A stretch of DNA of 57,079 bases, taken from positions 1 to 57,079 of IMG/VR virus record IMGVR_UViG_3300046007_011426. The stretch is one strand, 5' to 3'. Source of the DNA: a virus. Position 1 is the first letter of the stretch, and each line of letters begins with the position of its first letter. The position numbers and the translations under genes are program-made. Under the pieces are notes generated by a model. The model searched no databases and was not told the DNA's origin. It saw only the letters and a list, made by a program, of their open reading frames with translations. Below, piece by piece: positions 42,104 through 49,613 of the stretch.

Positions 42104-43312
42104 CTACTGTGAAGCTAAAGACTTCGCAGTTTCAGCATTCATAGACTCTTCTATTGAAGACGCCTCCTGCTGTTTTTGTTTAGAGTCCGATTGCGTTCCA
42201 CAACCAGACAGAATATTCAATCCTTGAATTAAAATGTTTTTTGCCGCATTAGTGTCTCTGTCGTGAACTGTTCCACAAGAAGGACAAGTCCATTCCCGAA
42301 CATTTAGAGGCATAGAATCCATTAAATGACTACAAAAACTACAAGTTTTACTGGAAGGATAGAACCTATCTATCACAACAAGTTCTCTTGAGTTCCATTT
42401 GCACTTATAAGTAAGCATAGAGACCAATGTTCCCCAAGAAACATCATTAATTGCTTGTGCCAATTTATGATTTTTAACCATTCCTTTTACATTCAGGTTC
42501 TCAATACAAATAACTTGGTTTTCGTTAATGAGTTGAGAAGTAATTTGATGTAAGTAGTCTAGTCTTTGGTTAGTTACTTTTTCATACTGAATTGCTAGTT
42601 TGTTTCTCCATTTTTCTCTTGTTTTGGTTTCCTTTTTCTTTTTAGAATGTTGTCTCTGAATGTATTTGATTCTCTTCAGTCTTCGCTTTAGAAATCTCTT
42701 GTTTGGGAAGACCTCACCATTAGAAGTAATTACTAAATCCTTAATTCCTAAATCTATTCCAATACAATCTTCAACTTGTGGTTTTGGTTGAATATCAAAT
42801 TCTCCCTGAACCGAGGCATAATATTTCCCAGAAGGAGTTTTAGAAATTGTTACAGAATTAATTTTAATCAACTCTCCTTTATAATTTCCTTTGAATTTAA
42901 ATGGTTTTTTAAATTTAGGAATAGTAACCAGATTGTTTTCCCAATCAACATCAAAATGTTGAGGCACTCTAAAGGAATACCTAGATTTTCTTTTAGACTT
43001 AAATTTAGGAAACTTTGCTAACTTTCTAAAAAATCTATCATAAGCACCATCTAAATCTTTAATAGATGCCTGAAGGGTTTGAGAATTAACTTCTTTTAAC
43101 CATTCGGTTTCAGTTTCTTGTTTTAAATTTACAAGAAGTTTAGATGCGTCAATATAAGAAAGTTTATTTTTTCCTTGATGATAATTTTCATTAAATATGT
43201 TCAAAAAGTGATTATAAACCCACCGTCTACAACCAAAATGCTTTTCAAGCAGAACAACATCTTGTTGGTTATTTGGATAGATTCTAAGTTTAACTGCTTT
43301 TTGGACCAACAT
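42104..43312 (-). CDS. tnpB: TnpB RNA-guided nuclease (IS605/IS1341 type)
   Basis: A 402-residue TnpB with all active-site parts visible. The RuvC residues are D187 (GIDLGIKD), E271 (CIENLNVKG) and D353 (DRDTNAAKN). The zinc ribbon Cys are at 324/327 (CSFC) and 343/346 (CPSC). The N-terminal recognition part begins MLVQKAVKLRIYPN and contains CRRWVYNHFL. The length equals well-studied TnpBs (about 400). No tnpA transposase is in the window, so this is a stand-alone, IS1341-like element. It is on the strand opposite to the fibre genes. The polar C-terminal tail (GCGTQSDSKQKQQEASS) probably also encodes part of the guide RNA scaffold. Confidence 0.92.
   Translation of the reverse strand: MLVQKAVKLRIYPNNQQDVVLLEKHFGCRRWVYNHFLNIFNENYHQGKNKLSYIDASKLLVNLKQETETEWLKEVNSQTLQASIKDLDGAYDRFFRKLAKFPKFKSKRKSRYSFRVPQHFDVDWENNLVTIPKFKKPFKFKGNYKGELIKINSVTISKTPSGKYYASVQGEFDIQPKPQVEDCIGIDLGIKDLVITSNGEVFPNKRFLKRRLKRIKYIQRQHSKKKKETKTREKWRNKLAIQYEKVTNQRLDYLHQITSQLINENQVICIENLNVKGMVKNHKLAQAINDVSWGTLVSMLTYKCKWNSRELVVIDRFYPSSKTCSFCSHLMDSMPLNVREWTCPSCGTVHDRDTNAAKNILIQGLNILSGCGTQSDSKQKQQEASSIEESMNAETAKSLASQ
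42106..42130. repeat. Right-end hairpin of the TnpB element
   Basis: ACTGTGAAG (42106-42114) and CTTCGCAGT (42122-42130) pair with one T-G wobble and a seven-base loop. They overlap the last tnpB codons. In related elements this region is the 3' scaffold of the guide RNA, with the guide taken from flanking DNA below 42104. Confidence 0.55.
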
Positions 43313-43319
43313 TTAATTT

Positions 43320-43345
43320 AATTGCCTAATATTATTTAGCAAATT
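43320..43345. repeat. Left-end imperfect hairpin of the TnpB element
   Basis: AATTGCCTAA (43320-43329) and TTAGCAAATT (43336-43345) form a stem with an internal two-base mismatch and a six-base loop, eight bases upstream of the tnpB ATG. The mismatch resembles the bulge found in IS605 end hairpins. Confidence 0.5.
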
Positions 43346-43377
43346 GAATACCTTGAGATAAATAAAATATCATTAAT

Positions 43378-43409
43378 CTAAATATTTTAAGATTTTATTC
43401 TTCTAAATA
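43378..43409 (+). promoter_or_regulatory. Two late boxes before the 135-residue fibre-associated gene
   Basis: CTAAATA occurs at 43378-43384 and again at 43403-43409. A related ATAAATA is at 43358-43364. The second would start transcription about 13 bases before the ATG at 43429. They restore late expression downstream of the TnpB insertion. Confidence 0.5.
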
Positions 43410-43428
43410 ACTAATAAAACATAAAAAC

Positions 43429-43836
43429 ATGGCAAGTCTAATTGGCCCAGACCCAAATCAGTTAAGCACTAACGGGATGTTAGGGGAACTTGCATTCATG
43501 AACTCTTCTGGAATTACTGTCCAGTCAGTTCAGTCTCCAGTAGGTATTGCGAGTACAGTTGGGCCAGATAATTTCCCGACTTCTGGTACTGTTAATAATT
43601 TTACAAATCTTGCATTACAACCAAATACCGGAAATGTTATTGTTGGTTCTGGGTCTTCTTTAGGGACAACCGCAACTAATGGATTTTTATGTATCCCTAC
43701 TTGTTCTGGTCCTCCTACAGGAATTCCAACCGGGATTCCACTTGGGGCAGTTCCTTTAATTTATGATACAACAAATAATAGACTTTACATGAGAACTCCA
43801 GGGGGTACTTGGAGATATTCGATAACTACTACCTGA
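43429..43836 (+). CDS. Fibre-associated structural protein
   Basis: A 135-residue Gly/Thr/Asn/Pro-rich protein (MASLIGPDPNQLSTNGMLGE, LAFMNSSGITVQSVQSP) ending in YDTTNNRLYMRTPGGTWRYS. This ending is a motif common at the end of phage fibre and tip domains. It resembles a short fibre or foldon-like piece. It is followed after two bases by the tip paralog and is preceded by late boxes. Likely a virion component; exact role unknown. Confidence 0.6.
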   Translation: MASLIGPDPNQLSTNGMLGELAFMNSSGITVQSVQSPVGIASTVGPDNFPTSGTVNNFTNLALQPNTGNVIVGSGSSLGTTATNGFLCIPTCSGPPTGIPTGIPLGAVPLIYDTTNNRLYMRTPGGTWRYSITTT

Positions 43837-43838
43837 TT

Positions 43839-45116
43839 ATGAGTGTCGATCAATTTCTTCTTTCCAGTGATACAACTGATTTAAATTATCCAGAGATTAG
43901 GCCAACTCTGGATCTAAATTTTGCAAGAACAAAAACATTAGATCCAAGAATTACTTTTACTAGAGCCAGTGGTGGATCTTATGTCGGGGCCGATGGTTTT
44001 ATTAAGTATGCTGGTGTTAATGAGCCCAGATTTGACCATGATCCAGAAACGGGTGAAAGTTTAGGGTTACTTATTGAAAATAATAGGTCTAATGCGATTT
44101 TATGGAGTAGTAACTTTGAAAATTCATATTGGCTAAAACAAGAATTAACAGTTGTTCCAAATGCAACAATTGCACCTGATGGATCTATGACTGGCCAGTT
44201 CATTGCTCCAACCAGGACATTTAGCACACATGCTTTTCGTAAACCTGGAACTACTGGGTCCTTACGTTGGGTATCAATGTATGTTAAGTATGCTGGGTGG
44301 AGATACATTACAATTCTTAGTGATAATCCAGTAGGCGTCGGAGTCTATGATTTATTAACTGGTAGAGGTAATATTAGTTCATCAATTAGTATAAGACCTG
44401 CTGGTAATGGGTGGTTTCGTATTACAAGAAGAAATAACACAACTTCAAATATAGTGATCGCATTTACTGATACATTTTCTTCTAATTACAATGACCAAAA
44501 TAGTGGGGCTACTCCTGGATGGCAGGGAAAACCAACTACTGGAGACGGTATATCTGGTATATATGCCTGGGGATTTCAAGAGGAAGAAAGTGGAAGTTTT
44601 TTTACTTCATATATTCCAACACAGGGTTCGGCCAGAACTAGAACTAATGATGTTGCAACAATAAGCGATAGTAATTTTAGTAGCTGGTACAATCAAAATG
44701 GTGGTACGATATTATGTGAGGCGAATGGCACTGGATCCGTTTTTGAAGACTATAAGTTTTATTGGGAATTAAATTCAAATTCTAATAATTTTAGAATTGG
44801 GTGTAATTATAATAACTCGGATTCCGCAAGATTAGAAATCATAAATAATGGAATTACACAAGCGACATTAAGAGCATTTGGAACAAGTCACACTGAAGAT
44901 GGGGCAAAGTTTGCTTCTATTTTTTCAAATAAGTATTTTAGGCTATCCGTAGATGGGACCTATCCACTATCCAGTAATTCTGGTGCTCTACCTGACGTTA
45001 ATAGACTACTCTTAGGGAGACCTCAATCTGGCGATTATTTAAATGGAACCATATCTCGTCTCACATATTACCCACAAATTCTTCCAGACACCCAAACCCA
45101 GGCCCTCACCCGCTAG
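43839..45116 (+). CDS. Fibre-tip/LamG-like protein, paralog 2
   Basis: A 425-residue paralog of the protein at 40412. It shares ITFTRASGGSYVGADGFIKY, PRFDHDPETGESLGLLIE, an IYAWGFQEEESGSFFTSYIP block and the end RLTYYPQILPDTQTQALT. The regions between differ strongly (residues 120-200 and 280-370), as expected for diversified receptor-binding surfaces. ATG 43839 is chosen. A frame extending upstream to a TTG at 43809 would overlap the previous gene without benefit. It is the last gene of the late tail block. Confidence 0.7.
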   Translation: MSVDQFLLSSDTTDLNYPEIRPTLDLNFARTKTLDPRITFTRASGGSYVGADGFIKYAGVNEPRFDHDPETGESLGLLIENNRSNAILWSSNFENSYWLKQELTVVPNATIAPDGSMTGQFIAPTRTFSTHAFRKPGTTGSLRWVSMYVKYAGWRYITILSDNPVGVGVYDLLTGRGNISSSISIRPAGNGWFRITRRNNTTSNIVIAFTDTFSSNYNDQNSGATPGWQGKPTTGDGISGIYAWGFQEEESGSFFTSYIPTQGSARTRTNDVATISDSNFSSWYNQNGGTILCEANGTGSVFEDYKFYWELNSNSNNFRIGCNYNNSDSARLEIINNGITQATLRAFGTSHTEDGAKFASIFSNKYFRLSVDGTYPLSSNSGALPDVNRLLLGRPQSGDYLNGTISRLTYYPQILPDTQTQALTR

Positions 45117-45330
45117 ACAATATACAACCTAAATCCAAATTTGTCAAGTGCCTTGTGACAATTTCAACATTGACATATACCCCCTTGACTTTTTTGGCAT
45201 CTGCCCTAGGATCGGTTTGATGGATATGTTCTAGTATCTATTAATTATTATATAGACACTTATAAAACTGTCTATCAATCTAATAAACACCATAAATACC
45301 AACTACATTAAAAAAGTATTCAACAACCAC
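45117..45330 (+). promoter_or_regulatory. Intergenic control region before the helicase gene
   Basis: A 214-bp AT-rich gap. It contains a host-like promoter (TTGACT, then TAGGAT after 16 bases; roughly 45184-45211) and a second TTGACA near 45172. AACTGTCT lies at 45266-45273 with TACATT at 45304-45309, exactly 38 bases apart (AACTGTCC-type promoter, copy 2). An ATAAATA (45292-45298) overlaps the latter. It marks the switch from late structural to early/middle accessory genes. Confidence 0.55.
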
Positions 45331-46563
45331 ATGACATCTATTATTCTGAGACCTCATCAAGAAGATGCCTTGATTTCCATGAATAATAATTCCATTGGAA
45401 AAATACTACTTGGAACTGGTGCTGGTAAATCAATTATTTTTATTCAGAATACAATCAAACAATTTGAGTTTGATCAACCACAAACCGTTTGTATTGTTGC
45501 ACCAAGGATTCTTCTTGCATGTCAGCTGTCTCAAGAGTATGAGAAGTTTATTAGCAATGCAAAGTTTATTCACGTACACTCAGGTAGTCGTCTAAAACAC
45601 TATAGGACTACGAATCCAGAAGATATTCAAGAGTGGCATAATATCCATAAGGATCACCATAAATTGATTTTTACTTCTTATAATTCCCTAAAAAAAGTAA
45701 TTGAATCTGGAATCAAGGTTGACACTTATCATTTTGATGAAGGACATAATTCAGTGAAGAAAAACTTTTTTCCTCATATTGAGGATGCTGTAAGGTCTGC
45801 CAATAAAAAATACTTCTTTACGGCTACTCCTAAAAATTCCCTTATTCCTGATAAAAAACCAGGAATGAATATATCAGAAGTTTATGGTGACACTCTTTGT
45901 AGTGTTCCTATGACCCAAATGGTAGACCAGGGATTTGTTATTCCTCCACTTGTTGTAAAAAAGGAAGTGGAAAATAATGAGAATATTGATGAACGTAATT
46001 GTGATCTGATCTTGAAGGCCCTTGATGAGGAGAATGTTTCTAAGGTTCTTATTGCAGCAAAATCTACTAAATCAATTATTTCTCTCATTAGTGAAACCGA
46101 TTTTTCAGAACGTCTTAAAGAGAGAGATTATAGTCTAATGCACATTACCTCACAACATGGGTGTTATATTAATGGAAAGGAAGTCAAGAGAATGGATTTC
46201 TTTAAGACCCTAAACGAATGGGGTAATGACGTGGATAAGAAATTTGTGGTACTTAATTACAGTATTCTTGGGGAAGGAATCAATGTGGTCGGACTTGATT
46301 CTGTTATTTTCCTAAGGAATATGTCTATTATTGATATGGTCCAGACTGTAGGGAGAATTATTCGTTTAGATAAAAAAGACTCTGACCGAATTGCATCAGG
46401 AGAACTGGTTGTTGGTGATTATAGGAACTATGTAAAACCTTATGGTCTTGTTGTATTGCCCATTTTTGATTCTTATTCAAAGAAGGTTTCAGAAGCAGTG
46501 GAAGAAATGATTTATAAGAGTTTTACCCTGGGTGAAACTGTTACTCAGGAGATTATAAAGTAG
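45331..46563 (+). CDS. Superfamily 2 DNA/RNA helicase
   Basis: A 410-residue helicase. Motif I is GTGAGKS (28-34), motif Ia is APRILLACQ, motif II is DEGH (136-139), motif III is TATP (about 165) and motif VI is QTVGRIIR, in the C-terminal RecA-like domain. It resembles the UvsW/DEAD-H helicases of T4-like phages but is shorter than T4 UvsW and has the unusual DEGH box. Possible roles are branch migration, R-loop removal or a defence-related function. It is preceded by several promoters, and its end is followed by an AACTGTCC-type promoter, so it is probably a separate transcript. Confidence 0.85.
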   Translation: MTSIILRPHQEDALISMNNNSIGKILLGTGAGKSIIFIQNTIKQFEFDQPQTVCIVAPRILLACQLSQEYEKFISNAKFIHVHSGSRLKHYRTTNPEDIQEWHNIHKDHHKLIFTSYNSLKKVIESGIKVDTYHFDEGHNSVKKNFFPHIEDAVRSANKKYFFTATPKNSLIPDKKPGMNISEVYGDTLCSVPMTQMVDQGFVIPPLVVKKEVENNENIDERNCDLILKALDEENVSKVLIAAKSTKSIISLISETDFSERLKERDYSLMHITSQHGCYINGKEVKRMDFFKTLNEWGNDVDKKFVVLNYSILGEGINVVGLDSVIFLRNMSIIDMVQTVGRIIRLDKKDSDRIASGELVVGDYRNYVKPYGLVVLPIFDSYSKKVSEAVEEMIYKSFTLGETVTQEIIK

Positions 46564-46575
46564 GGACGGTTTTTA

Positions 46576-46619
46576 AACTGTCCCCTATTTGCACTAGTTC
46601 TTTAAAAATCTGTTATGGT
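46576..46619 (+). promoter_or_regulatory. AACTGTCC-type promoter, copy 3
   Basis: AACTGTCC at 46576-46583 and TATGGT at 46614-46619, 38 bases between the starts. It lies between the helicase stop and the RNA ligase start (46640). Confidence 0.55.
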
Positions 46620-46639
46620 TTATTTGCCATTGAAATTTT

Positions 46640-47971
46640 ATGATGTTCAAGATCTCAGAAAAAGCCAATCCAAATTATCTTGCGGCAATCGTTCGGCTGG
46701 ATAATATTGTTCCTCATCCTAATGCGGACAGGCTTCAAATTGCCGTTGTTCAGGGAAATTCTGTTATTGTGTCCTTGGATGCAAAGGAAGGAGACGTTTA
46801 TGTTTACTTTCCTTTAGAGTGCGCCATTAATAAGGAATTCCTTTCATGGAGTAATTCTTTTTCCGATAAAACAATGAACTCTGATACAGAAATAGCTGGG
46901 TTTTTCGGAAAACAGGGAAGAGTCAAAGCGGTAAAACTTCGGGGAGCACCATCTATGGGGTATGCCGTTCCCCGCAACAAACTAGAAATGTGGCTATCAG
47001 AAAAAGAAAAGAAGGCAGTTATTATTTCTGATGATCTTATTGGAAAGGAGTTTGATTCTTATAATGATATTATTATTTGTGAAAAATATGTGAATCCTGT
47101 TGCCCTTAAGAAGCAGAATAAAGAGAAAAAGAACCAAAAGAAAGTTGTTCGGGAACCAAAAGTTGTTGATTCTCAATTTCATTTTCACATAAACACGCCA
47201 CAACTTAGGAAACTTATTCACAATATTTCGCCAAACGATTATATTGCAATTACCCGAAAACTTCATGGAACGTCATGGGTTGCGGCCAGACTTCTCTGTA
47301 ATAAAAGGCTGACCTGGCAAGAAAAAGTACTTAAGAAGTTTGGTGTAAAAATTGTTGACACTGAATATGATTTGCTCTGGGCATCAAGAAGGGTCCTGAA
47401 AAACGGCTATCTTGAAGTAGGAAATAAAGATCACTTTTATTCTTATGATCTATGGGAAGATATTGCCAAATCAGTAGAATACGCAATTCAAGATTCTATT
47501 ACTCTTTATGGCGAATCCGTGGGGTACACAAAAACTGGTAGTTTTATTCAAAATGGATATGATTATGGATGTCCTGTTGGGCAATTTAAAACCTATATTT
47601 ACCGAATCACCACAACGAATCAGTCTGGTCAAGTTTATGAATTTTCTCATAATCAGGTAAAGGAATATTGTGAAAAATTTGGTCTTACAATGGTTCCTGA
47701 ACTTTATTATGGAAAGGCCAAGGATCTTTATCCGGAGCTTTCTGTAAAAGAACATTGGCACGAAAATTTCCTCCAGCGTCTTATTGAAGATTATCTTGAG
47801 AAAGATTGTGATCTATGTAAATCTCAAAAGGTTCCTGATGAGGGAATTTGTCTTCGTAAGGATATTTTCGATATCGAAGTTTATAAACTCAAATCATTCA
47901 AATTCCTTGAATGGGAAACAAAACAACTAGATGACGAAAATTATTTAGATATGGAATCCCAAGATGCCTAA
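46640..47971 (+). CDS. RNA ligase of the DraRnl/Rnl5 type
   Basis: A 443-residue ATP-dependent RNA ligase. An N-terminal OB-like module (LAAIVRLDNIVPHPNADRLQ, then VYVYFPLECAINKEFL) precedes the nucleotidyltransferase domain, the order seen in Deinococcus DraRnl rather than in T4 Rnl1 or Rnl2. Motif I is KLHGTS with Lys207 as the predicted AMP acceptor. Motif III is near YDLLWASR, motif IV is TLYGESVG (Glu292) and motif V contains EGICLRKD and VYKLKSF. A Lys-rich linker (residues 155-172) joins the domains. It overlaps the kinase gene by eight bases, which links sealing with end preparation. It is predicted to repair broken RNAs, such as tRNAs cut by host defence. Confidence 0.88.
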   Translation: MMFKISEKANPNYLAAIVRLDNIVPHPNADRLQIAVVQGNSVIVSLDAKEGDVYVYFPLECAINKEFLSWSNSFSDKTMNSDTEIAGFFGKQGRVKAVKLRGAPSMGYAVPRNKLEMWLSEKEKKAVIISDDLIGKEFDSYNDIIICEKYVNPVALKKQNKEKKNQKKVVREPKVVDSQFHFHINTPQLRKLIHNISPNDYIAITRKLHGTSWVAARLLCNKRLTWQEKVLKKFGVKIVDTEYDLLWASRRVLKNGYLEVGNKDHFYSYDLWEDIAKSVEYAIQDSITLYGESVGYTKTGSFIQNGYDYGCPVGQFKTYIYRITTTNQSGQVYEFSHNQVKEYCEKFGLTMVPELYYGKAKDLYPELSVKEHWHENFLQRLIEDYLEKDCDLCKSQKVPDEGICLRKDIFDIEVYKLKSFKFLEWETKQLDDENYLDMESQDA

Positions 47972-48443
47972 AGCAATCCTTCTCTGCGGTGTACCAACAT
48001 CAGGAAAATCTTCCTGGGTTAAAAATCATCCAGGTTACATTGTCATTTCTTCTGATAACATAATCGAGAACTATGCGAAAAACATCGGATCAACTTATGA
48101 TGGTGTCTTTGATCACTATATACAAGAGGCAATTTCTTTGATGCTTCAACAACTTAAACACGCAGTCAAGAACAATAAAAACATTATTGTCGATCAGACT
48201 CACCTGACACCCAAAGTCAGAAAAAGAAAACTCAGAATGATCTCGGATCATTATGAGAAAATTGCTGTTTATTTTGAAATCTCTAAGGAAGAAATGCTAA
48301 AGAGAAACCACAACTCGGACAGAACAAAAACTGTCCCGGTTCATGTGCTAGAGTCGATGCATGGCTCTTATAGTAGGCCATGCGTTTCGGAGGGTTTCTC
48401 CCAAGTGGCCGATGGACGGTCCTTCAACTGTCCACTAAATTGA
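47964..48443 (+). CDS. Polynucleotide 5'-kinase
   Basis: A 159-residue P-loop kinase resembling the kinase domain of T4 Pnkp. The P-loop is GVPTSGKSS, an SSD segment holds the likely catalytic Asp31, then IIVDQTHLTPKVRKRK and the lid RNHNSDRTKTVPVHVLESM. T4 Pnkp (301 residues) also has a C-terminal 3'-phosphatase, which is missing here. The Arg that follows the catalytic Asp in T4 (R38) is not obvious. It overlaps the RNA ligase gene, so the pair is co-translated. The phosphatase step may be supplied by the metallophosphoesterase at 48934. Confidence 0.88.
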   Translation: MPKAILLCGVPTSGKSSWVKNHPGYIVISSDNIIENYAKNIGSTYDGVFDHYIQEAISLMLQQLKHAVKNNKNIIVDQTHLTPKVRKRKLRMISDHYEKIAVYFEISKEEMLKRNHNSDRTKTVPVHVLESMHGSYSRPCVSEGFSQVADGRSFNCPLN

Positions 48444-48469
48444 CCACTTACCCTTAAACGTGCTACAGT
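48426..48469 (+). promoter_or_regulatory. AACTGTCC-type promoter, copy 4
   Basis: AACTGTCC at 48426-48433, inside the end of the kinase gene, and TACAGT at 48464-48469 (38 bases). A TTGACC hexamer sits between them, 18 bases before TACAGT, so this copy also has a plausible -35. Confidence 0.65.
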
Positions 48470-48501
48470 TCACTTGTCCAAATTACTAAAGGATGCTTTT
48501 T

Positions 48502-48855
48502 ATGACTTATCAAATTTTCAATCGCACTGACTATGATTTCACGGCTCGCACTACATCCTCAAAGGTGCTGGCTTATGATGTGAATGTTGATCGATGGGTG
48601 CAAACCACAATGCAAGCAGTTAGGGATTACGCTGGCTACACTCGATTCTTCTTTGTTGATGATCTTGAGGCCGATGTTCCTGAAGAGGAAGTCGAGCCCA
48701 CCGCCGCCGACCGCGCCCGTGAGGGAGTTAATGAGATGATCAGTTGGATTTCGCAATGGTCAGTCCGCGCACCAGCCGTTGACGCAAAACTCAACGAGTT
48801 CCGCGACCAGATTTTTGAGGCCATTGACGAACTAGAAGAAGAAGTGGACGGGTGA
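48502..48855 (+). CDS. Acidic hypothetical protein with GC-rich codon use
   Basis: A protein of 117 residues from ATG 48502, chosen over the in-frame ATG 48493 because AAAGGA (48488-48493) is then eight bases upstream. It begins MTYQIFNRTDYDFTARTTSS. The second half is strongly acidic and helical (DVPEEEVEPTAADRAREGVN, IDELEEEVDG). Its codons (gcc gcc gac cgc gcc cgt) are richer in GC than those of its neighbours, suggesting a recent arrival. It interrupts the RNA-repair set. No family is recognised. The acidic surface could mimic nucleic acid, but that is speculation. Confidence 0.6.
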   Translation: MTYQIFNRTDYDFTARTTSSKVLAYDVNVDRWVQTTMQAVRDYAGYTRFFFVDDLEADVPEEEVEPTAADRAREGVNEMISWISQWSVRAPAVDAKLNEFRDQIFEAIDELEEEVDG

Positions 48856-48864
48856 CAATCTTCT

Positions 48865-48909
48865 AACTGTCACACCTTAACCCAATAAAACCATAACCTC
48901 GGCTAGACT
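48865..48909 (+). promoter_or_regulatory. AACTGTCC-type promoter, copy 5
   Basis: AACTGTCA at 48865-48872 and TAGACT at 48904-48909 (39 bases), directly before the metallophosphatase gene at 48934. Confidence 0.55.
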
Positions 48910-48933
48910 TAAAACACTAACCGGGGTTTTCTA

Positions 48934-49608
48934 ATGTCTTTCTGTTTCATTTCAGATATCCACTCTCAGTCTCAAAGACTGCAAAGGGCAATCGATTATG
49001 CCGAGTCTCAAAATCTTCAAATCATCTTTCTTGGAGACATTTTTGACAGCAAGATCGAATACAGCGACTCCATCGGGGTTCTGAATCTAGTGGAAAAGTC
49101 TGTAAAAAAAGGTCACGTTTGTATGCACTCTAATCACCAGGACAAGCTGGTTCGTTATCTAAAAGGAAACAATGTTTCTCAAAATAACGGTCTTGATGTC
49201 ACAATCAAGGAATTTGAGGAGAACAACATCGATAAAAATGCCCTGTTTGATCTTCTTTCGTCCTTTCCTTATGGGGTGATTATGAAGGACAATAAGGGCA
49301 AAGAATACCGGATTGCCCATGCATACTTCCCGAATAGCCTAAGGACCGAATCAAAGTTTGTTTATAGGAGTGACCTTAATCGTAGGTACAGGGACGTATT
49401 CATTTACGGAAAAACCGACCGGGATAATATCCGGGTCAAGTGGTGGGAGGCCCAAAATGAAAACCAGGATTATGTAAGGGTAGCCGGTCATTATCATGCG
49501 GTTTTTATTGGAGACCAATCCATCGTTCTTGATTCTGGATGCGGTAGTGATTCTCTGGCTCCGCTGTCACTTTATAATGTAGAATCTGGTGTAATCAAGG
49601 AGTTTTGA
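48934..49608 (+). CDS. Metallophosphatase of the bacterial Pnkp/PPP type
   Basis: A 224-residue binuclear metallophosphoesterase. Ligands are D8 and H10 (ISDIH), D35 (LGDIFD), N67-H68 (HSNHQD), H129 (RIAHAYF) and H186/H188 (AGHYHA). The stretch SNHQDKLVRYLKGNNV followed by GLDVT, and the end LDSGCGSDSLAPLSLYN, match what I know of the phosphatase module of bacterial Pnkp. That module removes 3'- and 2',3'-cyclic phosphates from RNA ends. The Gly of the usual GNH(D/E) is replaced by Ser. With the neighbouring ligase and kinase it would complete an RNA end-healing and sealing set. A general protein phosphatase remains possible. Confidence 0.78.
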   Translation: MSFCFISDIHSQSQRLQRAIDYAESQNLQIIFLGDIFDSKIEYSDSIGVLNLVEKSVKKGHVCMHSNHQDKLVRYLKGNNVSQNNGLDVTIKEFEENNIDKNALFDLLSSFPYGVIMKDNKGKEYRIAHAYFPNSLRTESKFVYRSDLNRRYRDVFIYGKTDRDNIRVKWWEAQNENQDYVRVAGHYHAVFIGDQSIVLDSGCGSDSLAPLSLYNVESGVIKEF

Positions 49609-49613
49609 TTTTT

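Larger units (their letters stand above)
42103..43350 (-). mobile_element. IS605-family element carrying tnpB only
   Basis: The element consists of tnpB plus short ends. A hairpin at 42106-42130 lies at the 3' end of tnpB (right end), and an imperfect hairpin at 43320-43345 lies just upstream of its ATG (left end). These subterminal hairpins are expected for Y1-transposed IS200/IS605 elements. The exact borders are uncertain because these elements make no target duplications. It sits between two paralogous fibre-tip genes. Confidence 0.65.

Noticed and set aside
45140-45165. TTGTCA...TGACAA inverted repeat after the last tip gene as a terminator
   Set aside because: The stem is only six pairs, AT-rich, and not followed by a T run.
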